The notes below the pieces were generated by a model. The model was given only the letters and a program-made list of their open reading frames with translations, had not been told where the DNA came from and did not search any database. From a bacterium (GTDB lineage: Bacteria > Verrucomicrobiota > Kiritimatiellia > RFP12 > UBA1067), in the NCBI GenBank assembly GCA_025360845.1, contig JANYBJ010000320.1, positions 1-42,731 of the forward strand: a DNA stretch of 42,731 nucleotides. The letters are read 5' to 3'. Position 1 is the stretch's first letter. The number at the start of each line of letters is the position of its first letter. This document shows, in pieces, positions 1 to 7,059 of this stretch. Position numbers and translations under genes: made by a program.

Positions 1-1
1 A

Positions 2-118
2 GAGATGCTGGTGCGTATTGTCTCGATGCTGGCGGGCTTGATACGCAGCACGTCCGCTGAGCGTATTCATGAGGAACCGGCCGAATATGAGGCCGGCAAC
101 CGGCGGTTAGCGGATTAG
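2..118 (+). CDS. C-terminal end of a four-helix-bundle (S23/IVP-like) protein, partial
   Basis: An open frame enters from the left edge and ends at a TAG at 116-118. It is too short for the ORF track. The peptide (EMLVRIVSMLAGLIRSTS... then an acidic tail) looks like the last helix of the four-helix-bundle family known from 23S rRNA intervening-sequence proteins, which end in a similar 'ML..LI.S' helix. The function of that family is not established. The stop codon lies inside the 6-bp-period repeat that starts at 112, so the array directly abuts or has eroded the gene end. Only 38 residues are visible, so the family call is moderate. Confidence 0.45.
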   Translation, partial: EMLVRIVSMLAGLIRSTSAERIHEEPAEYEAGNRRLAD

Positions 119-163
119 GATTACGATTAGGATTAGGATTACGATTAGGATTAGGATTACGAT
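112..163. repeat. GATTAN hexad array, 18-bp unit x 2.9
   Basis: The sequence is a period-6 array whose higher-order unit is GGATTAGGATTACGATTA, present almost three times (52 nt). It begins inside the last codons of the left-edge gene and lies about 80 nt from the 3' end of the Minf_1886-like gene. Related hexad arrays occur at 6324, 6964 and 27344. Confidence 0.9.
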
Positions 164-244
164 CAAAAAGGGTATCCACCAACAGAACTGCCATGCGCCC
201 CAATCGACACGAAGGCGTCGGCAAACGTATGAACTCCTGACCTT

Positions 245-682
245 CTACCCCCTTTTGCGGCGGCGGGATGAGCGGGTGGCCGGGCGGGCGGGCGGCTCTT
301 GCGGCTGCGGCTCGAAAGGCTGGAGAAAGGCCTCTTCAAACGCATACCCGTTCCTGAAGTCCTCGCGGCTGTCGCTCTCGGTTTTTCCGAGGCGCCCGGA
401 CTCGACCAGATTGAAGACGATCTCGCCGAAATCCAACGTGTTGTGGATGCCCCATTCGGCGAAAACGGTGAAGGTCATGGGGCCGAACTCTTCAAGCGCG
501 TACTCCTTGATGCCGTCGAGCAACTCTTTGCCGGTGACGTGCCGACCGTGGTCCGGCTGGTTCTTGCGGATGTCCTTGACCGTGACATCAAGCGCCTCGA
601 CCAGAAAGAAATAGGCGTCCGAATGGTAACGGGGATCCTTTTTGCAGATATCGAGGACGGTCTCTTGATAGGAAGGGTTCAT
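245..682 (-). CDS. Minf_1886 family protein
   Basis: The ORF track gives 207 aa, but the real start is probably the internal ATG at 682 (MNPSYQETVLDICKKD), giving 145 aa; the upstream part is arginine/proline-rich shadow of the HIT gene. The protein resembles the conserved, uncharacterised Minf_1886 family of Verrucomicrobia and relatives, with blocks such as GPMTFTVFAEWG and DFGEIVFNLVE. No catalytic motif is recognised and no function is assigned. The C-terminus ends in a short basic Arg/Lys tail (SSRRRKRG). It follows the HIT gene by 14 nt on the same strand, so the two are probably co-transcribed. Confidence 0.75.
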   Translation of the reverse strand: MNPSYQETVLDICKKDPRYHSDAYFFLVEALDVTVKDIRKNQPDHGRHVTGKELLDGIKEYALEEFGPMTFTVFAEWGIHNTLDFGEIVFNLVESGRLGKTESDSREDFRNGYAFEEAFLQPFEPQPQEPPARPATRSSRRRKRG

Positions 683-696
683 AGGGGGAGGGAGTT

Positions 697-1104
697 TTAG
701 GTGGTGAGGCGGCTGTGGATGTCGGAGAGTTCGGAAGCATCCTCGTAGGTGCCGGGAAGCCAGTTGACGGCGCGTCCGTTCCAGCGGGGGATGATGTGGA
801 AATGGACGTGCGGCACGATCTGTGTGGCGCAGACGCCGTTGTTCTGCACCAGGTTGAAGCCGTCGCACGGCATTTTTTTGAGAAGCAGGGCTGCCACACT
901 CTGTACGGCGGCGATGAAGGTCGCGAGCTGCGTCTGCGGCAGATCCGTGAGATAGGCGGTGTGGTACTTGGGCACGACCAGCACATGGCCTTTCTCGAAA
1001 GGGGCGATGTCGAGGAACGCGAGGGCGTGTTCGTCCTCGTAGACTTTGAAGGCGGGAATCTGGCCCGCGATGATTTTACAGAAGATGCAGGTGGGGTCCG
1101 TCAA
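697..1104 (-). CDS. HIT family nucleotide-binding hydrolase
   Basis: A 135-aa histidine-triad protein, the usual size for the HINT/HIT branch. The N-terminus has the CIFCKI(I)AGQIPA motif with two cysteines, and the catalytic triad is visible as HVHFHIIPR near residue 100. Family members hydrolyse nucleoside phosphoramidates or dinucleotides in the cytoplasm; the substrate here is unknown. The start codon is TTG, supported by an AAAGGAGAG ribosome-binding site six bases upstream. It is the first gene of a two-gene operon with the Minf_1886-like gene and is divergent from feoB. Confidence 0.9.
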   Translation of the reverse strand: MTDPTCIFCKIIAGQIPAFKVYEDEHALAFLDIAPFEKGHVLVVPKYHTAYLTDLPQTQLATFIAAVQSVAALLLKKMPCDGFNLVQNNGVCATQIVPHVHFHIIPRWNGRAVNWLPGTYEDASELSDIHSRLTT

Positions 1105-1207
1105 GGCAGGCTCTCCTTTCGCTCTGTGAAGGAGACGCTATTAAAGCAAAGATAAGCAAAGGGTTAAAGGGGATTGTGTCAAGCCCGCAGAGGCGGGTCG
1201 TTTTCGC

Positions 1208-1236
1208 TTGTTATCCGGACGAGGGGTGCCTATATT
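1208..1236 (+). promoter_or_regulatory. Promoter of feoB
   Basis: A -35 box TTGTTA (1208-1213) and a -10 box TATATT (1231-1236) are separated by 17 bp. The predicted start is near 1243, giving a leader of about 45 nt. No obvious Fur box was seen by eye. Confidence 0.55.
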
Positions 1237-1286
1237 TTGCTCCTGATGTTTACCAAGGTTAAAAAGCTGGCGCGAGGGGCTGCGGA

Positions 1287-3545
1287 ATGAGCGCAGGGCT
1301 GACCGTCGCGCTGGTGGGGAACCCCAACACCGGCAAGACGACGCTGTTCAATCTGCTGACCGGCGCGCGCGAGCGCACGGGCAACTGGACCGGCGTGACG
1401 GTCGACAGCGCCCATGCGTGCTTTGAAGTGACGGGCCGCGTTCTCCGAGTGGCCGACCTGCCGGGCATCTACTCCTTCTCGCCGAACACCGAGGACGAGC
1501 GCGTGGCGCGCGATTACCTGATCGGCAGCACGCCGGCGGTGGTGATCAACATCGTGGACGCTTCGAACCTTGAGCGCAGCCTCTATCTCACCGCGCAACT
1601 GCTCGACATGCGGGTGCCTCTGGTGGTGGCGCTCAACCAGATGGACACGGCGGAGCGGCACGGAATGCGGGTGGACCCTGCGCATCTGTCCAAGCATCTC
1701 GGCTGTCCGGTGATTCCGATGATCGCCTCGCGCGGCGAAGGCGCCGAAGCGCTGAAAGAGGCGGCTTTGCAGATCGCGGAGTCGCGCCGGCTTCCCGCGG
1801 CAAGGGTTTTGTACGGGGATGCCGAACGTTCGGTGCTGCGGCTGCAAGTGTGCCTGACCGTGGCGGCGGACGACGCGGGTGTGGACTCGCGTTGGCTGGC
1901 GATCAAACTGTTGGAGCGTGATCCGTTCGCACGCGAGCTTACGAAGGGGCTGTTCGACGAGGTCGTGGCCGAGGAGAACGTGCGGCTTAAGCGGCATACG
2001 GGACTCAAGCCCGAGGTCGTCGTGATGGATGCGCGGCTGGGGTTCATCCGCGGTTTGGCACGCGACGTGGTCACGCGGCGGCTGATGGCGCGCCGGCGTT
2101 TCTCGGACATGGCGGACCGTTTCCTGCTGAGCCGTCCGGTGGGCATTCCCGCGTTCCTGTGCGTGATGTACGGGGTGTTCTGGCTGACGGTGCGGCTGAC
2201 GCAGCCGCTGGTGGATTTTATCGACGGCGCGTTCGGCGCGCTGCTGGTACACGGGCCGCGCGTGTGGCTGCATGCGGCGGGCGTGCCTGAGCTGGCGGTG
2301 TCGGTGGTGTCCGACGGCTTGGGGTCGGGCCTCACGACCGTGGCGACCTTTATGCCGCCGATCTTCATGATATTCTTTTGTCTGAGCCTGCTGGAAGAGT
2401 CGGGCTACATGGCGCGTGCGGCCTTCATCATGGACCGGTTCCTCAACCTGATCGGGTTGCCGGGCAAGGCCTTTATCCCGCTGCTGGTGGGGTTCGGCTG
2501 CACGGTGCCGGCGCTGATGGCGACGCGCACGCTGGAGCAGCGGCGCGACCGGGTGCTGACCATGCTGATCGCGCCGTTCATGTCGTGCGGAGCGCGGATG
2601 CCGGTGTATGCGATCTTCGCGATGGCGTTCTTTCCGCAACACGGTAACGCGGTCATCTTCGCTCTGTACGTGATCGGCGCGGTGCTCGCGATCCTGTCCG
2701 GGCTGGTGTTGCACAAGACGCTTTTCAAGGGCGAGGTGTCGGCCTTCGTGATGGAGCTGCCGCCGTATCATGCGCCCGCACTGTGGGGATGTTTGGAACA
2801 CGTGTGGTATAATTTGCTGAGCTTCTTGGTCAGGGCGGGCAGGGTGATTCTGATGATCGCGGTGTTGCTGAGCTTGGCCAACGGGGCCTTCGAGTCAATC
2901 AGTCATGGGCACAGGCAGGCGGATGCCTGGCGTTCGGCGGCGGGCCGGGTGATGACGGTGGTGCTGCGTCCGATGGGTGTGGGCGCGGACAACTGGCCTG
3001 CGGCCGCCGGACTGATGACCGGACTGATGGCGAAAGAGGCGATCGTGGGCACGTTGGAGGTTCTGTATTCGCAGACGGATCAGCCGGGGGCACCCTTGCC
3101 TACGGCGGGCACCTTCGATCTTGCCGCCGAGTTGCATGTCGCGGTCAGGCAGTTGATGACGGATTACGGCTGGGGTGGTGAGCACCCGCTCGCCGTTTCG
3201 CCGTCAGTCGGTCCCCCCGGAGGAGGCAATGGCCTGCTGGAGGCGATGCGGCGCAATTTCGGCTCTCGGGCTGCGGCTTTCGCCTATCTGCTGTTCGTGC
3301 TGATCTACTCGCCCTGCGTGGCGGCGCTGATCGTGCTGGGGCGCGAGGCCGGCTGGCGCTGGATGGTTTTTTCGATCCTGTATCAGACGGTGCTGGCGTG
3401 GATGGTGGCGACGGCGTTCTATCAGATGGCCACCTTTTGGGCCGACCCCGCGCGTGCCGCGGTGTGGCTGGGCGTGGTGGCGGCGATGGCGGCTGGCGGT
3501 GTCGGATTGCTCCATTGGGCAGGAAAGAGAAAGACGCATGAGTGA
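1287..3545 (+). CDS. feoB: Ferrous iron transport protein B
   Basis: A 752-aa inner-membrane Fe(II) transporter with an N-terminal G domain. G1 is GNPNTGKT (residues about 11-18), G3 is DLPG and G4 is NQMD. The C-terminal half is hydrophobic with the Gate-type conserved blocks (EESGYMARAAFIMD, GFGCTVPALMATRTLE, APFMSCGARMPVY). Length is normal for FeoB. The ATG is preceded by GAGGGG. The last 8 nt overlap feoA, so the genes are translationally coupled, but the order feoB-feoA is the reverse of the common arrangement. Expected role: GTP-dependent uptake of ferrous iron, typical of anoxic life. Confidence 0.97.
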   Translation: MSAGLTVALVGNPNTGKTTLFNLLTGARERTGNWTGVTVDSAHACFEVTGRVLRVADLPGIYSFSPNTEDERVARDYLIGSTPAVVINIVDASNLERSLYLTAQLLDMRVPLVVALNQMDTAERHGMRVDPAHLSKHLGCPVIPMIASRGEGAEALKEAALQIAESRRLPAARVLYGDAERSVLRLQVCLTVAADDAGVDSRWLAIKLLERDPFARELTKGLFDEVVAEENVRLKRHTGLKPEVVVMDARLGFIRGLARDVVTRRLMARRRFSDMADRFLLSRPVGIPAFLCVMYGVFWLTVRLTQPLVDFIDGAFGALLVHGPRVWLHAAGVPELAVSVVSDGLGSGLTTVATFMPPIFMIFFCLSLLEESGYMARAAFIMDRFLNLIGLPGKAFIPLLVGFGCTVPALMATRTLEQRRDRVLTMLIAPFMSCGARMPVYAIFAMAFFPQHGNAVIFALYVIGAVLAILSGLVLHKTLFKGEVSAFVMELPPYHAPALWGCLEHVWYNLLSFLVRAGRVILMIAVLLSLANGAFESISHGHRQADAWRSAAGRVMTVVLRPMGVGADNWPAAAGLMTGLMAKEAIVGTLEVLYSQTDQPGAPLPTAGTFDLAAELHVAVRQLMTDYGWGGEHPLAVSPSVGPPGGGNGLLEAMRRNFGSRAAAFAYLLFVLIYSPCVAALIVLGREAGWRWMVFSILYQTVLAWMVATAFYQMATFWADPARAAVWLGVVAAMAAGGVGLLHWAGKRKTHE

Positions 3546-3783
3546 AAATAGACAGAGCGCCCTGGTTTCACAGCCGCGTTGCCTGATGGATCTGAAAGAC
3601 GGGGAGCAGGCGGTGATCCGCGTGAATGGCGACCGTAAGTCGACCGAAATGGGACTTTTCCCTGGAGCCCGCGTGAAAATGTTCCGCAACCGCAAGTCCG
3701 AGCGGTCGCTGGTGATCGGCGCGGGGGACGCGCGGTTCCTCGTGTCGCGTGTGATCGCCAAGGTTGTGGAAATCGAGGGGTAA
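3538..3783 (+). CDS. feoA: FeoA-domain protein
   Basis: An 81-aa SH3-like FeoA protein. The ORF-track version starts upstream at 3454, but the ATG at 3538 (MSENRQSALV) is preceded by AGGAAAGAG and overlaps the feoB stop by 8 nt, so it is preferred. The core shows LMDLKDGEQAVI, MGLFPGARVKM and a C-terminal VSRVIAKVVEI strand, as expected. FeoA is thought to interact with and modulate FeoB at the inner membrane. Confidence 0.93.
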   Translation: MSENRQSALVSQPRCLMDLKDGEQAVIRVNGDRKSTEMGLFPGARVKMFRNRKSERSLVIGAGDARFLVSRVIAKVVEIEG

Positions 3784-3845
3784 GGGTTCAGCGTCCCGGT
3801 TAAAGGCAGGGACGCGGCCCTTCTTGGACCCCTAAGCCTGAACCC
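3784..3845. terminator. Nested inverted repeat after feoA
   Basis: An outer stem GGGTTCAG (3784-3791) pairs with CTGAACCC (3838-3845). Inside it GCGTCCC (3791-3797) pairs with GGGACGC (3809-3815). There is no long T-run directly after the stem, only an AT-rich stretch (GATATTTTG). It may stop or stabilise the feo transcript, or be a REP-like element. Confidence 0.5.
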
Positions 3846-3929
3846 CGATATTTTGCTTTCTGCCGCGATTCGTGTTTCCTTCGGGCCTGAATCATACTAA
3901 AATAGGCGTATCTAAACTGGAGGTGTTTC

Positions 3930-4466
3930 ATGTGTAATTGGATGGTCATGCTTTTGTTGGTGCCGGCGCTGGCCGGATTCTGTCAGGACGCCGCAAAGCC
4001 TGCCGAGCCGCAGACGGTGGCCTCCTATGTTTGGGTCAACCAGAACGCGGAGAAACTGGACGTGTTCATGCAGGACGTGGCGTCGTTCTTTGAAAAGAAC
4101 GACTACTTCTACCTGGCGACGAGTGACGGCCAAGGTGCGCGCGTGCGTCCGATCCGCTATACGATGGTGGCGGACAACAAGCTGCTGTTCGTGACCTCGT
4201 CCAAGAAAGAAATGCACGCGCAACTGCTGAAGAATCCGAACGTCGAGTTGTCGCGGACCGCCAAGGACGACAGCGCGTACATCCGCTACAAAGGCAAGGC
4301 GGTCGTGGAGAGCGATCCGAAGGTGAAGGCCAAAATGCTGGAGCTCCAGCCGGCGATGGGCAAGAAGTTCGGCGATGACACGGTGATCTTTGCGATCGAG
4401 CCGGAGCAGGTCGGCATCTTTCCGATGAAGGGCGGTCAGGCCAAGACCAAGATTTTCACGAAGTGA
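3930..4466 (+). CDS. Secreted pyridoxamine 5'-phosphate oxidase-like (FMN-binding split barrel) protein
   Basis: A 178-aa protein. An N-terminal hydrophobic stretch (MCNWMVMLLLVPALAGFC, then QDAAKP) looks like a signal peptide or lipid-attachment leader, unusual for this normally cytosolic fold. The rest matches the PNPOx-like split barrel: FFEKNDYFYLATSDGQGARVRPI, KLLFVTSSKKEMHAQLLKNPNVEL, and YIRYKGKAVVESD. Such proteins bind flavin or haem-type cofactors; the substrate is unknown. The ATG has a good GGAGGTG site seven bases upstream. It precedes zwf by about 50 nt on the same strand. Confidence 0.85.
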   Translation: MCNWMVMLLLVPALAGFCQDAAKPAEPQTVASYVWVNQNAEKLDVFMQDVASFFEKNDYFYLATSDGQGARVRPIRYTMVADNKLLFVTSSKKEMHAQLLKNPNVELSRTAKDDSAYIRYKGKAVVESDPKVKAKMLELQPAMGKKFGDDTVIFAIEPEQVGIFPMKGGQAKTKIFTK

Positions 4467-4517
4467 TGCCGCCGGACGTTCGGATTCCGGCTGTGACGGA
4501 ACAGGAGAATCATCGCC

Positions 4518-6035
4518 ATGAACGCTCCGGCCCAAGCGCCTGCCCGTTTCTGTCTCGAAGTCTCGCCGGCGCCCTGCGTGCTGGTTTTCTTCGGCGCGAC
4601 GGGAGACCTCGCCCGCCGCAAGCTGGTCCCGTCACTCTACCAGCTCGAAACGCGCGGGCTGCTGCACGCCTGTTCGCGCATCGTGGGGTGCGGACGGTCA
4701 CCGCATGACGACACCTCGTTCCGCGCCTTGATTGCCGAGGCCCTGCCCGACGTCGCTCCGGCCCAACGTGACGCGTTCCTTAACCGCCTCTCCTACGTAC
4801 GAACGGACGACACGGACCCCGCCACCTTCACGCGCCTCGCCGAACATCTCGCCGCCCTCGACACGCTAGAGACCCCGGCCCCTTTCAACCGCCTCTATTA
4901 TCTCGCCACGCCGCCCGCCTCGTGCCAGCCGCTCGTCACCCGACTCGCGGCGGCCGGACTGCTCACGGAGACTCCCGGCAGCGACGCGTGGCGTCACCTC
5001 GCGCTAGAGAAGCCGTTCGGCGCCGACACCGCCTCGGCCGCCGCGCTTGACGCCTTCCTGCACAGTCATGTGCGCGAAGACCAGATTTTCCGCGTCGACC
5101 ACTACCTCGCCAAAGACACCGTCCAGAACATCCTGATGCTGCGCTTCGCCAATATCCTTTTCGAGCCGGTCTGGAACGCCCACTACATCGACCACGTGCA
5201 GATCACGGTAGCCGAGAGCGTCGGCCTCGAAAACCGCGCGGGCTATTTCGAACAGGCCGGCCTCTTGCGCGACATGTTCCAGAACCACCTGCTCGAAATG
5301 CTCGCGCTCGTCGCCATGGAACCGCCCGCCACCTTTACCGCCGACGCCATCCACGCCGAAAAGAAAAAGCTCATCCAGGCGATCCGGCCCTTCCTCGCCG
5401 ATGCGCTCGAAACCTGCGTCGTGCGCGGCCAATACGCGGCGGGCAAAGGCCTGCCGGGCTATCAGGACGAACCGGGCGTGCGCCCCGCCACGCAGACCGA
5501 GACCTATGTGGCGGCCAAGCTGTTCGTCGACAACTGGCGCTGGCACGGCGTGCCGTTCTACCTGCGGGCGGGAAAGCGGCTGGCCGTGCGGGAGAGCGAG
5601 ATCGCACTCGTCTTCAAGCCCGTCCCTCACTCCATGTTCGACCCGGCCGCGCCCAACACGCTCACGCCCAACACGCTGACGCTGCGGGTCCAGCCGCAGG
5701 AGAACGTCAACCTGCTGCTCCAAGCCAAACTGCCCGGCCCGAAACTCTGTATCGGCGACCTGCCGCTGCACTTCGCCTTTTCGGACCTCGGCGCGTGGGA
5801 CGCGCCCGACGCCTACGCGCGGCTGCTGCTCGACGTGATGCTGCACGACCACACGCTCTTCGTGCGCAGCGATACCATCGCCGCCGCGTGGCAGCTCTTC
5901 ACGCCGGTGCTCGACGTGTGGCGCAACGCGCCCGAGACCTGTCCGTTGCACACCTACCCCGCAGGCTCGGAGGGCCCCGACGCGGCCGCCGACCTTCTCG
6001 CCCGCGACGGCCGCGCCTGGCGCACGGAGGTTTAA
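4518..6035 (+). CDS. zwf: Glucose-6-phosphate 1-dehydrogenase
   Basis: A 505-aa enzyme of normal length that oxidises glucose 6-phosphate to 6-phosphogluconolactone with NAD(P)+ reduction, entering the oxidative pentose phosphate pathway. The N-terminal Rossmann motif is visible as VFFGATGDLARRKL, and the substrate/catalytic block as FRVDHYLAKD near residue 195. The family normally has RIDHYLGK, so the G-to-A change is a mild variation. Conserved ALEKPFG is also present. No pgl or gnd gene lies next to it. Confidence 0.96.
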   Translation: MNAPAQAPARFCLEVSPAPCVLVFFGATGDLARRKLVPSLYQLETRGLLHACSRIVGCGRSPHDDTSFRALIAEALPDVAPAQRDAFLNRLSYVRTDDTDPATFTRLAEHLAALDTLETPAPFNRLYYLATPPASCQPLVTRLAAAGLLTETPGSDAWRHLALEKPFGADTASAAALDAFLHSHVREDQIFRVDHYLAKDTVQNILMLRFANILFEPVWNAHYIDHVQITVAESVGLENRAGYFEQAGLLRDMFQNHLLEMLALVAMEPPATFTADAIHAEKKKLIQAIRPFLADALETCVVRGQYAAGKGLPGYQDEPGVRPATQTETYVAAKLFVDNWRWHGVPFYLRAGKRLAVRESEIALVFKPVPHSMFDPAAPNTLTPNTLTLRVQPQENVNLLLQAKLPGPKLCIGDLPLHFAFSDLGAWDAPDAYARLLLDVMLHDHTLFVRSDTIAAAWQLFTPVLDVWRNAPETCPLHTYPAGSEGPDAAADLLARDGRAWRTEV

Positions 6036-6089
6036 GAGCCACCGGGATCATGCATTCGGGGCTTTGACGGAACGGCGGACGAAACGGAA

Positions 6090-6317
6090 ATGAACGACGT
6101 GAAGAAGAGGTGCAAGGGGCGCCTTGCGGTTGTGCTTTTACCTATCGCCGCCGTTTTGGCTTTCGTTTTGTGGGGTCCAGATGTGTCGATTCCCTGGGTT
6201 GAAACCCGCGTCGTCCTGCCTGACATCGGTGCAGTTCACTCCTGCCGTCAAAGAGAGCCACGAACGTTAATAATCAAGCGTAACATTACGCCAACAAGTG
6301 GAAGTGAACGTCCGTGA
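6090..6317 (+). CDS. Small membrane-anchored hypothetical ORF, possibly a remnant
   Basis: A 75-aa ORF with a basic N-terminus and one hydrophobic segment (LAVVLLPIAAVLAFVLW), then a short polar tail with no recognised motif. The ribosome-binding site is weak. The tail after residue about 45 has a composition typical of non-coding sequence, so this may be the 5' end of a truncated gene. This is the only candidate in the stretch between zwf and the toxin-antitoxin promoter. Confidence 0.3.
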   Translation: MNDVKKRCKGRLAVVLLPIAAVLAFVLWGPDVSIPWVETRVVLPDIGAVHSCRQREPRTLIIKRNITPTSGSERP

Positions 6318-6323
6318 CAGCGT

Positions 6324-6341
6324 GATTCCGATTCCGATTCG
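6324..6341. repeat. Short GATTNN hexad array left of the toxin-antitoxin module
   Basis: GATTCC, GATTCC and GATTCG lie in tandem. The period and the GATT core match the hexad arrays at 112, 6964 and 27344, although the last two bases differ. It lies about 25 nt upstream of the -35 box of the toxin-antitoxin promoter. Confidence 0.55.
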
Positions 6342-6364
6342 CGCGTAAAGCAACATGTGCTACA

Positions 6365-6393
6365 TTGACAACGGATGTATTCTTTTGTATTCT
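6365..6393 (+). promoter_or_regulatory. Toxin-antitoxin promoter with direct-repeat operator
   Basis: TTGACA (6365-6370) and TATTCT (6388-6393) are separated by exactly 17 bp. The spacer and -10 contain two identical direct repeats TGTATTCT (6376-6383 and 6386-6393) with 10-bp spacing, one helical turn. Ribbon-helix-helix antitoxins are known to bind short repeats spaced about one turn apart, so this is the probable autoregulatory operator. Confidence 0.7.
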
Positions 6394-6431
6394 GTCTCAC
6401 ATCAAACGAATCAACGGAAACGAGGTGAACC

Positions 6432-6671
6432 ATGTCGAAAACAGTCACATTGCGGCTCCCGGATGTCACCTATCAGCGATTCCGAGTCTTAGCCGAGCGC
6501 GAGAATCGTCCCCTGTCCAATTTCATTGAGACTGCGGCTTTCCGCTATACGGAGTCGGACCAGTATGCCGACGAGTTCGAAATGGAAGAGATCCGCACGA
6601 ATGCCGCACTGAAGCGCAGTCTGAAACAGGGGGTAAAAGATGCGAAAGCAGGGCGCGGACGCTTCGCCTGA
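6432..6671 (+). CDS. Ribbon-helix-helix antitoxin
   Basis: A 79-aa protein whose N-terminus (MSKTVTLRLPDVTYQRFRVLAERENRPLSNFIETA) is a typical CopG/Arc-type ribbon-helix-helix domain: one beta-strand and two helices. The C-terminal part is charged and would wrap the toxin. It is preceded by a GAGGTG site and a strong promoter. It overlaps the toxin frame by 32 nt if the first toxin ATG is used. Expected role: neutralise the RelE-like toxin and repress the operon. Confidence 0.88.
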   Translation: MSKTVTLRLPDVTYQRFRVLAERENRPLSNFIETAAFRYTESDQYADEFEMEEIRTNAALKRSLKQGVKDAKAGRGRFA

Positions 6672-6945
6672 TTTCAGGATGTTCGAAACCGATGAATTCC
6701 AGAAAAGGCTGGAACAACTGGCCGTGTTAGACTCGCGGTTCATCCAGCGAAAACTGATCGAATACGTGTATCCCCAGCTCCGCAAAGACCCGTTTTTCGG
6801 CCTCAACATCAAAAAGCTCAAAGGCTATAACCCGGAAACATGGCGCTATAGGATCGGCAGGTTCAGGATCTTTTATCTTATTGATCAGACCGAAAAAATC
6901 GTCTCGATCCTCTCGCTTGACAACCGCCGAGATGCATACAAATGA
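6640..6945 (+). CDS. RelE/ParE-family toxin
   Basis: A 101-aa protein of the RelE/ParE superfamily, with FETDEFQKRLEQL at the N-terminus, PQLRKDPFFGLNIKKLKGYNPETWRYRIGRFRIFYLID in the middle and ILSLDNRRDAYK at the end. These are the usual beta-strand and basic-helix blocks of mRNA-interferase-type toxins. The ATG at 6640 has AGGGGG upstream and overlaps the antitoxin; the ATG at 6679, just after the antitoxin stop, is an alternative giving 88 aa. The target (ribosome or gyrase) cannot be told from sequence. Confidence 0.88.
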   Translation: MRKQGADASPDFRMFETDEFQKRLEQLAVLDSRFIQRKLIEYVYPQLRKDPFFGLNIKKLKGYNPETWRYRIGRFRIFYLIDQTEKIVSILSLDNRRDAYK

Positions 6946-6963
6946 CGGCTCTCCAACTGAACG

Positions 6964-6995
6964 GATAAAGATTAAGAGTAAGATTACGATTACGA
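6964..6995. repeat. GATTAN hexad array right of the toxin-antitoxin module
   Basis: Units GATAAA, GATTAA, GAGTAA, GATTAC, GATTAC lie in tandem, starting 18 nt after the toxin stop. A 17-nt core (GATTAAGAGTAAGATTA) is identical to the array at 27344, including the imperfect GAGTAA unit. Confidence 0.85.
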
Positions 6996-7028
6996 CCGGA
7001 AATGGCGCTTATCTTAGCCCCATTCCGG
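6996..7028. terminator. Inverted repeat between convergent genes
   Basis: CCGGAAATGG (6996-7005) pairs with CCATTCCGG (7020-7028) with one bulged A. It lies between the convergent toxin and rhamnosidase genes. No strong T-run follows, so terminator function is only a possibility. Confidence 0.4.
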
Positions 7029-7059
7029 CCCAGCGGTCCGTCCACACTGCTTGTAAGAC

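Noticed and set aside
112-163. CRISPR array
   Set aside because: Repeats are contiguous with an 18-bp unit and no spacers.
1184-1204. CCCGC-AGAG-GCGGG hairpin followed by TTTT as a terminator
   Set aside because: The stem is only 5 bp and no gene reads into it; it lies between two divergent genes.
1230-2801. 523-aa minus-strand ORF over feoB
   Set aside because: Its Arg/His/Gln-rich sequence is the usual shadow of a GC-rich gene; feoB on the plus strand is unambiguous.
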